Below are positions 14,809 through 24,088 of a stretch of 64,000 bases of DNA, piece by piece (the first letter of the stretch is position 1; every line of letters begins with the position of its first letter). The stretch comes from Kribbella sindirgiensis (GTDB taxonomy: Bacteria > Actinomycetota > Actinomycetes > Propionibacteriales > Kribbellaceae), in NCBI RefSeq assembly GCF_004331435.1, contig NZ_SJKA01000001.1, positions 496,001-560,000 on the forward strand, in the 5' to 3' direction. The notes beneath the pieces are model-generated. The model worked only from the letters and a program-made list of their open reading frames with translations, did no database searches and was not told the DNA's origin. The position numbers and the translations under genes are program-made.

Positions 14809-16636
14809 CGCGGTTGTCTCCCTCGCTCTGCTGCTCCCAGACCGGTCGCTCCGGTCCACGCTGCGGAGGAGCCTGAGTACTCGAGGCAACCCACGGGTTG
14901 TTGCTCACCGGCACGCTCGACGCAGCTCCCGGATCGTACTTCGCCAGCGACGCCTTCACCGCACCGGCATCCGGCCGGGTGAACCACGGGACCGTCTTCA
15001 CCAGCGTGGCCGGGATCCCGGACGGGAACACGACCGCGCGGCCGGGTGGCATCGAGGCGAGGTCGGAGACCTCCATGATGTTGTGCCGCTGGACCTGCTG
15101 GCTGGTGCCGCGCTTGCCCTCGTTGTACGACACCGAGCTCGAGCTGATGTCGTAGTCGCCGATCATCTTGCTCAGACTCTCGAGGAACGTCGAGTCGGCC
15201 GCGCCACCGCCGTACACGCGGATGTTCGCCGAGCCCCAGAGCTTCTGCATGCCGTGGTCGCCCCAGCACTCCTGGCCCTGCGCCCAGGACTGCAGGATCG
15301 TCATCAGCACGATGCCGCGGGAACCGAAGTGCGAGTACAGGTCGGGCAGGTTCTTCCACCGGCACACGTTGGCGGCCTCGTCGAGTACGCCGACCAGCGG
15401 GCTGGGCATCCGCCCCATCGGGCAACCGCGGGCGTACTGCTCGGCGGCCTCCACGACGGCGACGGTCAGCGCGGTGACGAGCGGACCCGCCGTACCGGCG
15501 CCTTCCTTGGACAGGCTGTACAGCGTGCCGCCCTGACGGACGAACTCGTGCGGGTTGAACTGCGGCCGGTTGTCGTTCGGGCCGTTCGGGATGACCCAGC
15601 GGGTCACCTTGCGGTTGACCAGGAACTGGGCGCTCTGCTGCGCCGTGCCGTAGACACCGGCACGCTGCTTGTCGGGCGCGTTGATGACACCGGACAGTGC
15701 GTCCGCGGACAGCTGCAGACCGGGGGTGTTGCGCAGGATCCGTTCCGGCTCGTCGTTGCGCTGGTCGGCCAGCCAGCTGTAGACCTGCGTGATCGGCCGC
15801 TTGGCGACAGCGGCCGCGAGCAGCAGGCCGGCCAGCAGGTCCGTACCGGCGGCGTCGAAGAACGCGTCGGTTTGGGCGCCCACCTGGCGCTGCGAGGCGA
15901 CGAAATGCTCGGCCAGCTCCCGCGCCTTGGTCTCGTCGGTGATGTAGGTCAGCGGGTTCCACCACCAGTTCGGCGGCTCCTCGCAGACCTCCTGCGGGTC
16001 GAACACCCACAGCGGGCCCTTCTCCGAGCGCGGCCCGCGGGTCGCGTCGACGATGTCCCGCTTGTTCGACGTGGCAACGACGCAGCCGGGCGCGTCCAGG
16101 ATCGCCGGCACCGCGCGCGATGTGGTCTTACCGGTTCGGGGACCCCAGATGTCGACGTGCATGTCTTCCCAGTTGCCGAAGACCTCGAGGTTGTCCCGGA
16201 CGGTCCGGCCGATCAGGATGCCCGGACCCGCGTGCCCGGCGCCGAGCTGGTTCGCCTTCTCCTGTGCGCCTTCGCGGGTGAGCTTGTAGATCTCCGACCG
16301 CTTCGACATCAGCTGCGCCTGCCGGTCCACCCGGCCGATCGAGCGCTCCCGGTTCCGGAAGAACATCCAGCCGCCGCCGACCAGGCCGAGCAGCACCACG
16401 ATCTCCACGACCAGGATGCCGGTGGCCGCACCCGACCACTCCAGGTTCCCCTTCGACAGGTCGACGATCGCGTCGAACGGGTTCCCCGCCGGGCGCGAGC
16501 CGTTGATCGCCGAGGCGACCTTGAGCGCGATCCACATCGAGAACACCACCAGCGCGACCACGCCGATGATGGCGAAGATCAGGACCGACTCGGGCGACAA
16601 CCCGCCCGGTCCGGTGCTCTTCCTGCCCTGGGCCAT
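14798..16636 (-). CDS. VirD4/TraG-like type IV coupling protein
   Basis: 612 residues. Two membrane helices (about 18-40 and 70-92) are followed by a cytoplasmic ATPase domain with Walker A GPRTGKTT (165-172), Walker B VGVLDEAANV and the typical VirD4 signatures VFDPQ and GRAVVFPSG. Coupling proteins form a hexameric motor that brings DNA or protein substrates to the secretion channel. The C-terminal ~50 residues are Pro/Gln/Ser-rich and probably flexible, as expected for a substrate-recognition tail. It lies seven bases downstream of the VirB4-like gene in one operon. Confidence 0.92.
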   Translation of the reverse strand: MAQGRKSTGPGGLSPESVLIFAIIGVVALVVFSMWIALKVASAINGSRPAGNPFDAIVDLSKGNLEWSGAATGILVVEIVVLLGLVGGGWMFFRNRERSIGRVDRQAQLMSKRSEIYKLTREGAQEKANQLGAGHAGPGILIGRTVRDNLEVFGNWEDMHVDIWGPRTGKTTSRAVPAILDAPGCVVATSNKRDIVDATRGPRSEKGPLWVFDPQEVCEEPPNWWWNPLTYITDETKARELAEHFVASQRQVGAQTDAFFDAAGTDLLAGLLLAAAVAKRPITQVYSWLADQRNDEPERILRNTPGLQLSADALSGVINAPDKQRAGVYGTAQQSAQFLVNRKVTRWVIPNGPNDNRPQFNPHEFVRQGGTLYSLSKEGAGTAGPLVTALTVAVVEAAEQYARGCPMGRMPSPLVGVLDEAANVCRWKNLPDLYSHFGSRGIVLMTILQSWAQGQECWGDHGMQKLWGSANIRVYGGGAADSTFLESLSKMIGDYDISSSSVSYNEGKRGTSQQVQRHNIMEVSDLASMPPGRAVVFPSGIPATLVKTVPWFTRPDAGAVKASLAKYDPGAASSVPVSNNPWVASSTQAPPQRGPERPVWEQQSEGDNRGGW

Positions 16637-16642
16637 GACTCG

Positions 16643-18238
16643 TCAGCTCCCCACACGGGTGGTCGGATCGGGCGGCGGCAGCAGCATCGGGTCGTCGAGG
16701 TTGTACTCGCCGACGACCTGCTCGGTCCCGTCCGGTGCGACCTCGACCTTCTGCGGCTGCCCGTCGTTACCCGTCGTCCACAGCTTGTTGGTGTCGTTGA
16801 TCTCGCGTTCGACCGAGGTGAGCCCGACGTGCACCGGGATCCCCGGCCGGCCGCCGACCTTGACCAGGAAGTTGCCTCGGCCGGGCGGGGCGGCCTCCTT
16901 GCCGGTGGCCGGGTCCCACGCGGGCGGGTCCTGCCAGCCGACGAGCATGTTCTGCTCCTCCATGGACATCGACACGACCTCGGTCAGGTTGTCCATCTCC
17001 GCGCGCGGCAGACCGCCGCAGATGACCATGCCGGAACGCTCGACGAAACCCTTCGCCTTCATCCGGTCCTCGGGGTTCGGCAGGGCCAGCAGGTCGGACA
17101 TGGTGTGCGAGATCATCGCCATGCCGACACCGCGCTGCCGGTTCAGACGGGTCAGCGCGTCGACGCGGTCGACCAGACCGCTCCCGGCCCGCAGCACCCG
17201 CCACAGCTCGTCCAGGATGACGAAGTAGTGCCGGCGCGGCTCCAGGCCGGCGTCCGCGAGCGCCTGCGAGACCGCGACCGCGCCGAACCCGTACGACCAG
17301 CAGGCCAGCAGTACGGCGGCCTGCAGGCTGGTCTCGGAGTCGTCGACGTTGGACACGTCGAAGACCACCGGACGGTCCATCTGCATCGGGTTGTCGGTCT
17401 GCTCGGAGAAGATCTCGCCCAGCCGGCCACCGCCCACGAGACCGATCAGCGACGCTTCGAGGCCCTCGGTGATCTGCCGGTAGCGGTCCAGGCTGCCGCG
17501 GTCCAGGGCCACGTTGCGGACCCGGTCCGGTGCGTCCTGGATGACCTGCAACAGGTCGCGGAGCACCGGCGTACCTTGGAAGCGTTCGTCCAGGACCTTG
17601 AGCGCCTCGTCGAGGATCGTCTCCTCGCGGTCGTTCGGGTTCTGGTTCCGCATGATCGCGATCAGCGCCGAGACCATCGTCTGCCGACGGCCGTGGGCGT
17701 CCGCCTGGATCGCCTCGCGGGCCTTGCCGGTCAGCCGGAGCGCGGCCTCGCGGGACTCACCCGGGTCGAGCACGTTCAGGTGCCCGCGGCCACGACCGAG
17801 CTGGATGACCTGCCCGCCGAGTGCCTCGATCAGGTCCTTGTAGTCCGGCTTGAGGTCGCCGAGCACCAGCGGCTGCACGCCGTACCCGGCCAGGCCGAGC
17901 GCCATCCGCCGGGTGATCGTCGACTTGCCCAGACCCGGCTTGCCGAGCACGAACATCGACGGGTTCGAGATCAGCTTGGCGCGCATGAACCAGCTGATCG
18001 GGTCGCAGCACATGGTCGCGCCGGAAAGGATGTTCCGGCCGATCGGTACGCCGACCATCGGGCTGCCGGTACCGGCAGCGAACGGCCACATGCCGCAGAC
18101 CTGCACCGTCGTACCGCGCCACTCCTGCGGAGCCTGCAGGTAGGTCGAGTAGCCGCCGCCCGGGCCGGGCCAGCCTCGCGGCATCGGCCGCCGGCCGCGA
18201 CGGGACGGATCGACCGGCTTCTTCTGCTTTTTGCTCAC
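16643..18238 (-). CDS. VirB4/TraC-like secretion ATPase
   Basis: 531 residues. Walker A GKPGLGKST is at 99-107, Walker B YFVILDELWRVL comes later, and the GMAMISHTMSDLLAL segment has the sensor position seen in VirB4. It is shorter than classical VirB4 (~800) and starts close to the ATPase domain. The missing N-terminal VirB4 half could be supplied by the upstream SCO6880-type protein; this is inference. VirB4 ATPases drive assembly of the channel and extraction of pilin subunits at the inner face of the membrane. The gap to the coupling-protein gene is six bases. Confidence 0.9.
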   Translation of the reverse strand: MSKKQKKPVDPSRRGRRPMPRGWPGPGGGYSTYLQAPQEWRGTTVQVCGMWPFAAGTGSPMVGVPIGRNILSGATMCCDPISWFMRAKLISNPSMFVLGKPGLGKSTITRRMALGLAGYGVQPLVLGDLKPDYKDLIEALGGQVIQLGRGRGHLNVLDPGESREAALRLTGKAREAIQADAHGRRQTMVSALIAIMRNQNPNDREETILDEALKVLDERFQGTPVLRDLLQVIQDAPDRVRNVALDRGSLDRYRQITEGLEASLIGLVGGGRLGEIFSEQTDNPMQMDRPVVFDVSNVDDSETSLQAAVLLACWSYGFGAVAVSQALADAGLEPRRHYFVILDELWRVLRAGSGLVDRVDALTRLNRQRGVGMAMISHTMSDLLALPNPEDRMKAKGFVERSGMVICGGLPRAEMDNLTEVVSMSMEEQNMLVGWQDPPAWDPATGKEAAPPGRGNFLVKVGGRPGIPVHVGLTSVEREINDTNKLWTTGNDGQPQKVEVAPDGTEQVVGEYNLDDPMLLPPPDPTTRVGS

Positions 18239-18272
18239 TGTGACTCCCCAGGTGCCACTGTGCTTTGTTCAA

Positions 18273-19841
18273 TCATAGGGATTCCCGGAGGCCCGCGGGG
18301 ACCGAAAGGTGGTTCTGGACCACGATGCCCAGCGGCAGCGCGGCGACGAACGCGGAGTCCTGGGAACCGTACGCCGGACGCAGCAGAACTCGCGCGGTGG
18401 CGCCGAGGTTGTCGACCGCGGCGATCATGTCCGGAATCTGCTCCGCGTTCATCACGGTGCCGGTGACGACCATGCCGAAGTTGACCAGGCCGGCGCCCCG
18501 CGCCTCCTCCTGCGCGGACCGGTCGGCGGCCCGTGCTTCGGCCAAGTTGCGCGCGGACGGCCGTGCCGACGCGGTGGCGCGGAACGACGCGTTGCGCTTG
18601 TCGGCCTCCACCATGCGCGCCGCCGTACCGGCGTCGAGCGGGCGGTAGAGCAGCGTCACGCGCTTGCGGTCGATGTCGGCGTGCGGCGCGACCAGCTGCG
18701 ACAGCACCGACGAGAACACCTCACCGCGGGGCGCCTGCGACATCTGCCAGGTCACGGACCACGCGGAGTCGTGGCGGTACTTGTCCCAGAACGCCTGGGT
18801 GGCCGCCGGGCCGACGTCGGTCCACTGCAGCTCGGGCGGCATGCCCTGGCCGCGGGCCTCGTCGATGAGCATGGCGGACGCCGGGTCGTACGCGATCCGG
18901 ATCGCCTCGCAGAGCTCCTGCGCGCTGACCGGTCGGGCAGCACCCGCGCCGGTCGCGTTCAGGCTCTGGGTGAGCGCGGGCAGCCGGGCGGCGAGCTCGC
19001 GGCCCATGTCGTCTTCCTTGCGCCGCTTGCCGCTCCGGTCGGTGCCCTTGAAGGTCAGCGCGACCCGCGCCGAGACCAGCGCCGAGCCCTCGGGGTAGCT
19101 CTGCACGACCTCGGTCAGCATCGCGCGGGCGATCGGCGGCGTGCCGTCCATCATGTTGTTGCCGACCTCACGGCGCAGCCGGATACCGGTGTCCGGAGCG
19201 CTCTCCACCGTCACCGACGCGGCGACGATGCCCGGCTCGTGACCGAGCGAGGCGAGCCACTGGCCCCAGTGCGCCACCCAGATGTCGACCTGCTCCTCGT
19301 CGACCAGCGAGGCACCGTCGGGCTCGGCGTTGATGACGACCGTGAAGTGCCGCGTGCTCGGGTAGTACAGCAGCGCGAACGGCCGCCCGTACGAGTCCTG
19401 GTACTCGCTCAGCTGGGAGGCTGCGGCGAGACCGGGAAGCTGGAACTTGCCCCAGGCGGTCCGGCCGAGCGGGCCGGAGCGGTAAATGTTGTGCTTAGCC
19501 ATCTTTGCTCGTTGCCATCCAATGTGGGTCGAGAGCCGTTGCAGCGTGGAGTGCCCGTGCTTGTCCTTCGTGATCAGCAGCCCGAGCGCCGCGCCGACGA
19601 TCAGCAAGCTGACGAGGGCGGCCCTGATGCCGCCCACCATCGTTGCGATGACGACCAGCAGCAGGCCACCCATCATGATGCCGGTGCCGAGCATGCCCAG
19701 GCCGGCGATGCCCGCCGAGGCGGGCCGTCGCCAGTTGCCGTAGGTGCGAGGTGCGCGTCGTACGTTCTCAGCCGCTGCCACTTGGTCCGTCCGGTGGTGG
19801 TGGTTGGTTGTTTCGGTCGTCGTCACGGTAGTCGCGGGCAC
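18273..19841 (-). CDS. SCO6880-family membrane protein of a T4SS-like cluster
   Basis: 522 residues. The N-terminal tail is His/Thr-rich, two close membrane helices lie at ~42-90 (PrgI-like hairpin), and a large soluble domain follows with no P-loop. The order membrane hairpin plus soluble domain fits actinobacterial proteins named after SCO6880, which sit next to VirB4-like ATPases. By analogy with Gram-positive systems it may combine a PrgI-type anchor with the VirB4 N-terminal domain. The ATG at 19841 overlaps the upstream gene by 74 bases; a GTG at 19781 would cut the overlap to 14 bases and drop only the low-complexity tail. Confidence 0.82.
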   Translation of the reverse strand: MPATTVTTTETTNHHHRTDQVAAAENVRRAPRTYGNWRRPASAGIAGLGMLGTGIMMGGLLLVVIATMVGGIRAALVSLLIVGAALGLLITKDKHGHSTLQRLSTHIGWQRAKMAKHNIYRSGPLGRTAWGKFQLPGLAAASQLSEYQDSYGRPFALLYYPSTRHFTVVINAEPDGASLVDEEQVDIWVAHWGQWLASLGHEPGIVAASVTVESAPDTGIRLRREVGNNMMDGTPPIARAMLTEVVQSYPEGSALVSARVALTFKGTDRSGKRRKEDDMGRELAARLPALTQSLNATGAGAARPVSAQELCEAIRIAYDPASAMLIDEARGQGMPPELQWTDVGPAATQAFWDKYRHDSAWSVTWQMSQAPRGEVFSSVLSQLVAPHADIDRKRVTLLYRPLDAGTAARMVEADKRNASFRATASARPSARNLAEARAADRSAQEEARGAGLVNFGMVVTGTVMNAEQIPDMIAAVDNLGATARVLLRPAYGSQDSAFVAALPLGIVVQNHLSVPAGLRESL

Positions 19842-21414
19842 GGTCCCGCTCGCGGCTCATGTCGCGGCCACCGGCGCTGCCGCTGGGGCCGCCGCCGTCA
19901 TCGCCGCCACCCCCGCCGCCGCTGCTCTGGGCGCCCGACTCGCCACCGTCTCCCATGGCCTCGCCGGCGACCTCCTTGGTGCCTTTCACAGCCGCCTGGC
20001 CGACCTTGTACGCCGCAATCGCGACGGCGACCGGAATGCCGACCCCGGTAGCCGCTGCACCACCGGCCGCGGCACCACTAGCTGCGCCACCGCCGGCTGC
20101 GCCACCGGCCGCACCGCCCGCCGCACCGCCCGACGCGCCACCGGCCGCACCGCTGGCACCGCTGGCACCGCCGGCCGCACCTTCGCCACCGGCCGCGCCG
20201 CCTGTCGGGCCACCGCCACCGCCGCTCGGGGCCTGTTGCGACGCGCGACCGACGTTCTGCGCACCGGACGGACCGTCACCGCCGCCACCGCCGCCGTCGT
20301 CCGCGCCTTGTTGGGCGCCCTTGCTGACCATGTCACCGGCCTTGTCGGCGCCGACCATCTTGGCGGCCAGCATGCCGGCGCCGGCTGCACCCGCGGTCGC
20401 TCCGACCATCGGCACGATGAAGCGCATCAGCGCCGGCATCGCGAACAGCGCGAGGATCAGCATCGTGAGACCGGTGATCACGTTCATCACCATGTGGCCG
20501 ATGTTGTCGGGGTTCAGCAGGCCGTCGCCTTCCGTCACGTACTCGAAGGACAGGTCGCCGTTGTTCGAGACCAGCCGGATCGCCGTCGCGTAGATGATCG
20601 CCGCCACCGGTTTGTACAGGATGAAGGCGAGCAGCCAGGCGATGATCTTCTTGAACCAGTTGCGGCCCATCTCGGTGTTCGTCGCGGCGGCCGCGATCGG
20701 CAGGACGCCGACCAGCAGGATCAGCATGGCGCTGCGGACGACCATCAGCACGATCTGGATCAGGCTGGCGAGCACGCAGAGGATGCCGACCGCGATCATG
20801 ATGCCGATCAGCAGCGGCGAACCGGCGATGGCGGCGGCCGCACCGAAGCCGAGCACCAGCGACATGGTTCTGCCGAACGCCGTCGCGTCACCCGACCCGA
20901 TGTTCTGGCAGCCGGTGACCCAACTGCCGTCGCTCGAATTCGTGTCCAGTGCGGTGCTGATGATGCAGCTCGAGAACATGTCGCCGGCGCTGATCAGCGC
21001 CTGCGCCACGGCGATCGAGAACGCCGCCGCGACGGCGAGGGTGATCAGCGAGCGGAGCAGTTCGCGGGCCGACTCACCGCGCTGGGTCCAGGCCATCTGG
21101 ATGGCACCGAAGACCAGCGCGAGGGCGGCGATGAAGAGGGCGATGAACTGCGTGTGGTCCCAGACCCAGGTGATCGTGCCGCTGGCGGGCTTGCCGCTGG
21201 TGTTCGGATCGCCTTCGTTCCCGATCGGGATGGTCGGCACATAGACCCAGAAGGTGGCGATCGTGCTCATCAGCGTCCCGACCGCCGAGGCGATCGCATC
21301 AAGGATCGGCTTGAACACGAACTTCATCACCACTTCCATGATGGGGGCGAGGACGACCCCGAGGATGTCTTTCATCAGGTCGATCGCCCAGTCGAGGACG
21401 GAGAGCGGCACCAT
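19768..21414 (-). CDS. VirB6/TrbL-like polytopic channel protein with Gly/Ala-rich tail
   Basis: 548 residues. Residues 1-350 have about seven hydrophobic segments and the conserved TQRGESARELLRSLI and NTEMGRNWFKKIIAWLLAF motifs found in SCO6881-type and VirB6-like proteins, the inner-membrane part of the secretion channel. Residues ~385-548 are low-complexity Gly/Ala (repeated AAGGAAGG, GGGG) and end in a charged, Pro-rich region; this tail probably lies in the cytoplasm or cell wall. The gene directly upstream is a shorter paralogue. No enzyme motif is visible. Confidence 0.85.
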   Translation of the reverse strand: MVPLSVLDWAIDLMKDILGVVLAPIMEVVMKFVFKPILDAIASAVGTLMSTIATFWVYVPTIPIGNEGDPNTSGKPASGTITWVWDHTQFIALFIAALALVFGAIQMAWTQRGESARELLRSLITLAVAAAFSIAVAQALISAGDMFSSCIISTALDTNSSDGSWVTGCQNIGSGDATAFGRTMSLVLGFGAAAAIAGSPLLIGIMIAVGILCVLASLIQIVLMVVRSAMLILLVGVLPIAAAATNTEMGRNWFKKIIAWLLAFILYKPVAAIIYATAIRLVSNNGDLSFEYVTEGDGLLNPDNIGHMVMNVITGLTMLILALFAMPALMRFIVPMVGATAGAAGAGMLAAKMVGADKAGDMVSKGAQQGADDGGGGGGDGPSGAQNVGRASQQAPSGGGGGPTGGAAGGEGAAGGASGASGAAGGASGGAAGGAAGGAAGGGAASGAAAGGAAATGVGIPVAVAIAAYKVGQAAVKGTKEVAGEAMGDGGESGAQSSGGGGGGDDGGGPSGSAGGRDMSRERDRARDYRDDDRNNQPPPPDGPSGSG

Positions 21415-21415
21415 G

Positions 21416-22276
21416 TCAGGACGTCCTTGGAGAGACGAAGCGAAGGATGGCGGGCAGAGCGACGATCGCGACGATCATCAGCGTCACGCCCATGATGACC
21501 TGGAGGATGGGCGATTCGCCGCCCCGTTCACCCATCAGACTGAGCGCGGTGGCGTAGATGATCGCCGCGACCGGTTTGTAGATGATGAACGAGACCAGCC
21601 AGGCGATGGCGCGCTTGAACCACATCATCCCCATCTCGGTGTTGGTCGCCGCCGCGGTCAGCGGAAGCATGCCGACCAGCAGCACGAGCATCCCGTAGCG
21701 GACGATCATCAGCGCCAGCTGGATGATGGCAGCGATCACCATCAGGACGCCGGCGAAGATCACCAGCAACCAGCCGAAGTCTTCGTCCAGCACGGCGAGC
21801 AGGTTCCGGGCGTAGGCGTGATCATCCTTCTTCAGCGCCTCGTCGATGATCCATTTCGAGAACCCGTCCCCGGCCGCGATCAGTGTGCTCGCGAAGACCG
21901 CCGCGGACCCCGTCACCACCACCAGGGTGATCAACGACTTGAGGATTTCGCGGGCCGGCTCACCGCGCTGCGAGATCGCCATCTGGATCGCGCCGACGAT
22001 GACCGCGATCGCGGCGACGAACAGCGTGATGAACTGGAGGTGTCCCTGGACCCACAGCGCCGGGGTGTTCTCCGCGATGTTCGGGGTGGGGATGTAGACC
22101 CAGAGCAGGCCGATCGCCTTCAGGACCGAGTCGACGGCGTCGATGACGACCTTGGCGATCGCCTCGAAGATGAAGTCGAAGAACGTGCCGAAGGCCCACT
22201 CGATCGCGGCCTGCAGGCCCTCCTTGAAACAGTCGTCCCAGTTCCAGGGCCACCCGTCGCACCCGAGCACAATCAT
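21416..22276 (-). CDS. Second VirB6/TrbL-like membrane protein (short paralogue)
   Basis: 286 residues, clearly paralogous to the downstream gene. It shares the SQRGEPAREILKSLITLVVV motif, NTEMGMMWFKRAIAWLVSF and FIIYKPVAAIIYATAL at corresponding positions, but lacks the Gly/Ala tail. Its N-terminus has two Cys and an aromatic stretch (CDGWPWNWDDC) that could form a disulphide outside the membrane. Two non-identical VirB6-like subunits may build one asymmetric channel. It is separated from its paralogue by one base and overlaps the upstream gene by four bases. Confidence 0.85.
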   Translation of the reverse strand: MIVLGCDGWPWNWDDCFKEGLQAAIEWAFGTFFDFIFEAIAKVVIDAVDSVLKAIGLLWVYIPTPNIAENTPALWVQGHLQFITLFVAAIAVIVGAIQMAISQRGEPAREILKSLITLVVVTGSAAVFASTLIAAGDGFSKWIIDEALKKDDHAYARNLLAVLDEDFGWLLVIFAGVLMVIAAIIQLALMIVRYGMLVLLVGMLPLTAAATNTEMGMMWFKRAIAWLVSFIIYKPVAAIIYATALSLMGERGGESPILQVIMGVTLMIVAIVALPAILRFVSPRTS

Positions 22277-23139
22277 GATGAACCACTGAACCTAACGTAG
22301 CCACTGAGACTGGACAGGATGTCCGGCTCGACGGAGCCGTTGAGGGTGCCGTCCTCCTGCAGTTCCACGTACCAGTCGCCCTTGTACCACCGCAGGGTGA
22401 CCGGCATCGCGCCGTACGCCTTGTTGTTCAGGTCGGCGACGACCTGGACGATCGCCCGGGTCGCGTTCGGCGGATAGTCGAGCACCTTGAAGGCGGCGAA
22501 CTGGACCTCGCCGTTGGCCGTCTTCGGTGTCTTGGCCGACTCCTGGGACGCGGCGATCGCCGCGTCCCGGCCGGGGCCGGGGACAACCCGGGCTTTCAGC
22601 GCGGCGATGCCGACAGCCTGGTTCTGCAGCTGGCCGAGCAGCACCATCGCCGCGAGCACCGCGCCGGTCGGCGAGTGCGCGAAGCAGGAACGGACGCCGT
22701 TCGGGCTGGTGGTCGCCGGACCCGACGCCGCCTGCAGCGGAATCAGCATCGCGCCTTCGAACTGCCAGGTGACCAACGGAGGTGCGGCGAGCCGCGGGAT
22801 CGCCTGGTTCGGGTTCTTGTTGTGGCAGCCGCCGGTGCTGCTGTTCGGCGGTGGCGGTGTCGTCCGCGTGGACGTCGGCAGTGCGGTCGGCGTCGCGACG
22901 GGCGGCTCGGTCGACTCTTCCTCGGTGGGCTGTCCGGTAGGAGCACTCGTGCTCGGTGTCTGGCTGGGGTTGGCCGTCGGATTGTCCGAACGGCCACCCA
23001 GCATGAACCAGACCACCAGGCAGATCAGCACAGCTCCGACGACGATCGCCGACGCGATGAAGCCACGCTCCTCCATGAAGCTGGACTTCGCGCTGTCCGA
23101 ATCGTCGCCGGAGTCGTTGTCCCTGCTGAACAGTCCCAC
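22273..23139 (-). CDS. Single-span membrane protein, possible VirB8/TcpC-like component
   Basis: 288 residues: a charged cytoplasmic N-terminus, one membrane helix at ~28-47 (IASAIVVGAVLICLVVWFML), a Pro/Thr/Ser-rich linker to ~105, then a globular extracytoplasmic domain with GGCHNKNPNQ and a C-terminal VTLRWYKGDWYVELQEDG strand pair of the NTF2-like type. The topology fits VirB8/TcpC, the periplasmic scaffold of T4SS, but sequence identity is too low for me to be sure. Two Cys in the outer domain may form a disulphide. It is translationally coupled to the VirB6-like gene. Confidence 0.75.
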   Translation of the reverse strand: MGLFSRDNDSGDDSDSAKSSFMEERGFIASAIVVGAVLICLVVWFMLGGRSDNPTANPSQTPSTSAPTGQPTEEESTEPPVATPTALPTSTRTTPPPPNSSTGGCHNKNPNQAIPRLAAPPLVTWQFEGAMLIPLQAASGPATTSPNGVRSCFAHSPTGAVLAAMVLLGQLQNQAVGIAALKARVVPGPGRDAAIAASQESAKTPKTANGEVQFAAFKVLDYPPNATRAIVQVVADLNNKAYGAMPVTLRWYKGDWYVELQEDGTLNGSVEPDILSSLSGYVRFSGSS

Positions 23140-23177
23140 CTACGATCAGCCTCCGAGCAACTCGCCGTACGCCTGCG

Positions 23178-23453
23178 TCACTTCAGGGCGTCGACGAGGG
23201 CGGTCGCCGCACCGATGACGATGCAGGCGGCCAGGACCCAGCCGAGCCGGGCGGCGTGCTCGCCACCCTCGCCGCGACGCTGACCGATGGCCATCATGCC
23301 GCCGGCGATGATGATGCCGAGGGCACAGATCAGGTACGCGATCCACTTGACCCAGCCGAGGACCTTGTTCAGGCCCTTCGTCACCTCTACGGGCGGCGCC
23401 TCCAGGGGCAGCGAGTTCGGAAGCTCGGTAACCAGGTGGTGAAGCAACATCAT
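23178..23453 (-). CDS. VirB2/TrbC-like small membrane protein (candidate pilin)
   Basis: 91 residues with two membrane helices (~36-56 and ~69-88) separated by a short charged loop (GQRRGEGGEHAAR). This size and double-helix layout match VirB2/TrbC pilin-like subunits, which form the pilus or channel lining of T4SS. The N-terminal ~30 residues are not a clear signal peptide. Its place in the operon, directly before the VirB8/VirB6-like genes, supports the call. Confidence 0.7.
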   Translation of the reverse strand: MMLLHHLVTELPNSLPLEAPPVEVTKGLNKVLGWVKWIAYLICALGIIIAGGMMAIGQRRGEGGEHAARLGWVLAACIVIGAATALVDALK

Positions 23454-23467
23454 TGTCTTGGTGCCTT

Positions 23468-24088
23468 TCAGTACGGGGCGGGGTAGTCCGCTGGGTTTGA
23501 CGCGCGAAGTGCGTAGATGGATTCAAGTACTTCGAAAACCTCGTCCGGCGTGTTGTCAGGCGTGGGAGCCTCCCCTCTGCGCCACTCCTCGATCCACGGG
23601 ATGTCCCAGACTCGCGGAACACCTCCGCCGACGATGTCCGCGAAGTCGTCGAGCACGCGGGGCAACCGTCCAGGAGCGTCCGAGATCAGCACCAGGCCGA
23701 GCACGGCGACACCTTGGACGACACCCGAGGCCCACTCGATCGCGGCACGCTGCGCGGCGCGCAGACCGGACCCGTGCGTCCGGGCAACCAGGATCACCGG
23801 CGTCGGCACCGGCGGGGGCGGGATCGGCCAACGATGGTTGGACGCCCGGGTCCCCGGCAGCAGGACCGACATCGTGGTCTCGCCGGAGCCGCCGTGGACA
23901 CCGACCCACCACAGGGTGTCGGCAGCCGGAATCGCGAACTTGGGCAGGCGCTGATCCTCCGCGGGCGCCGGCACCCCGTGCTGGGGCGCGGACGGCCCCC
24001 GCGGGGTGATGTCCGGCTGAGGTCCGGGGCCTGGCTGCGGTTGCTGCGGGCCCGGAGACTGCTCTCGTGTCCACGGGTTCTGTGTCAT
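23468..24088 (-). CDS. DUF6668-like protein with P-loop-like motif
   Basis: 206 residues. The first ~45 are Pro/Gln-rich and disordered. The following domain begins with WWVGVHGGSGETTMSVLLPG, a ParA/MinD-like P-loop in which the usual Lys is replaced by Glu, and continues with VILVARTHGSGLRAAQ and VAVLGLVLISDAPGRLP strands like a SIMIBI NTPase. ATP binding is doubtful without the Lys. It is the first gene of the transfer operon and may position or regulate the apparatus. The DUF6668 name is from memory of the pattern. Confidence 0.68.
   Translation of the reverse strand: MTQNPWTREQSPGPQQPQPGPGPQPDITPRGPSAPQHGVPAPAEDQRLPKFAIPAADTLWWVGVHGGSGETTMSVLLPGTRASNHRWPIPPPPVPTPVILVARTHGSGLRAAQRAAIEWASGVVQGVAVLGLVLISDAPGRLPRVLDDFADIVGGGVPRVWDIPWIEEWRRGEAPTPDNTPDEVFEVLESIYALRASNPADYPAPY

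Noticed and set aside
15083-18466. 1127-codon open frame antisense to the VirD4/VirB4-like genes
   Set aside because: It is a shadow frame caused by high GC. Composition is Arg/Asp/Gly/Val-rich without domains, and the opposite strand has clear T4SS motifs.
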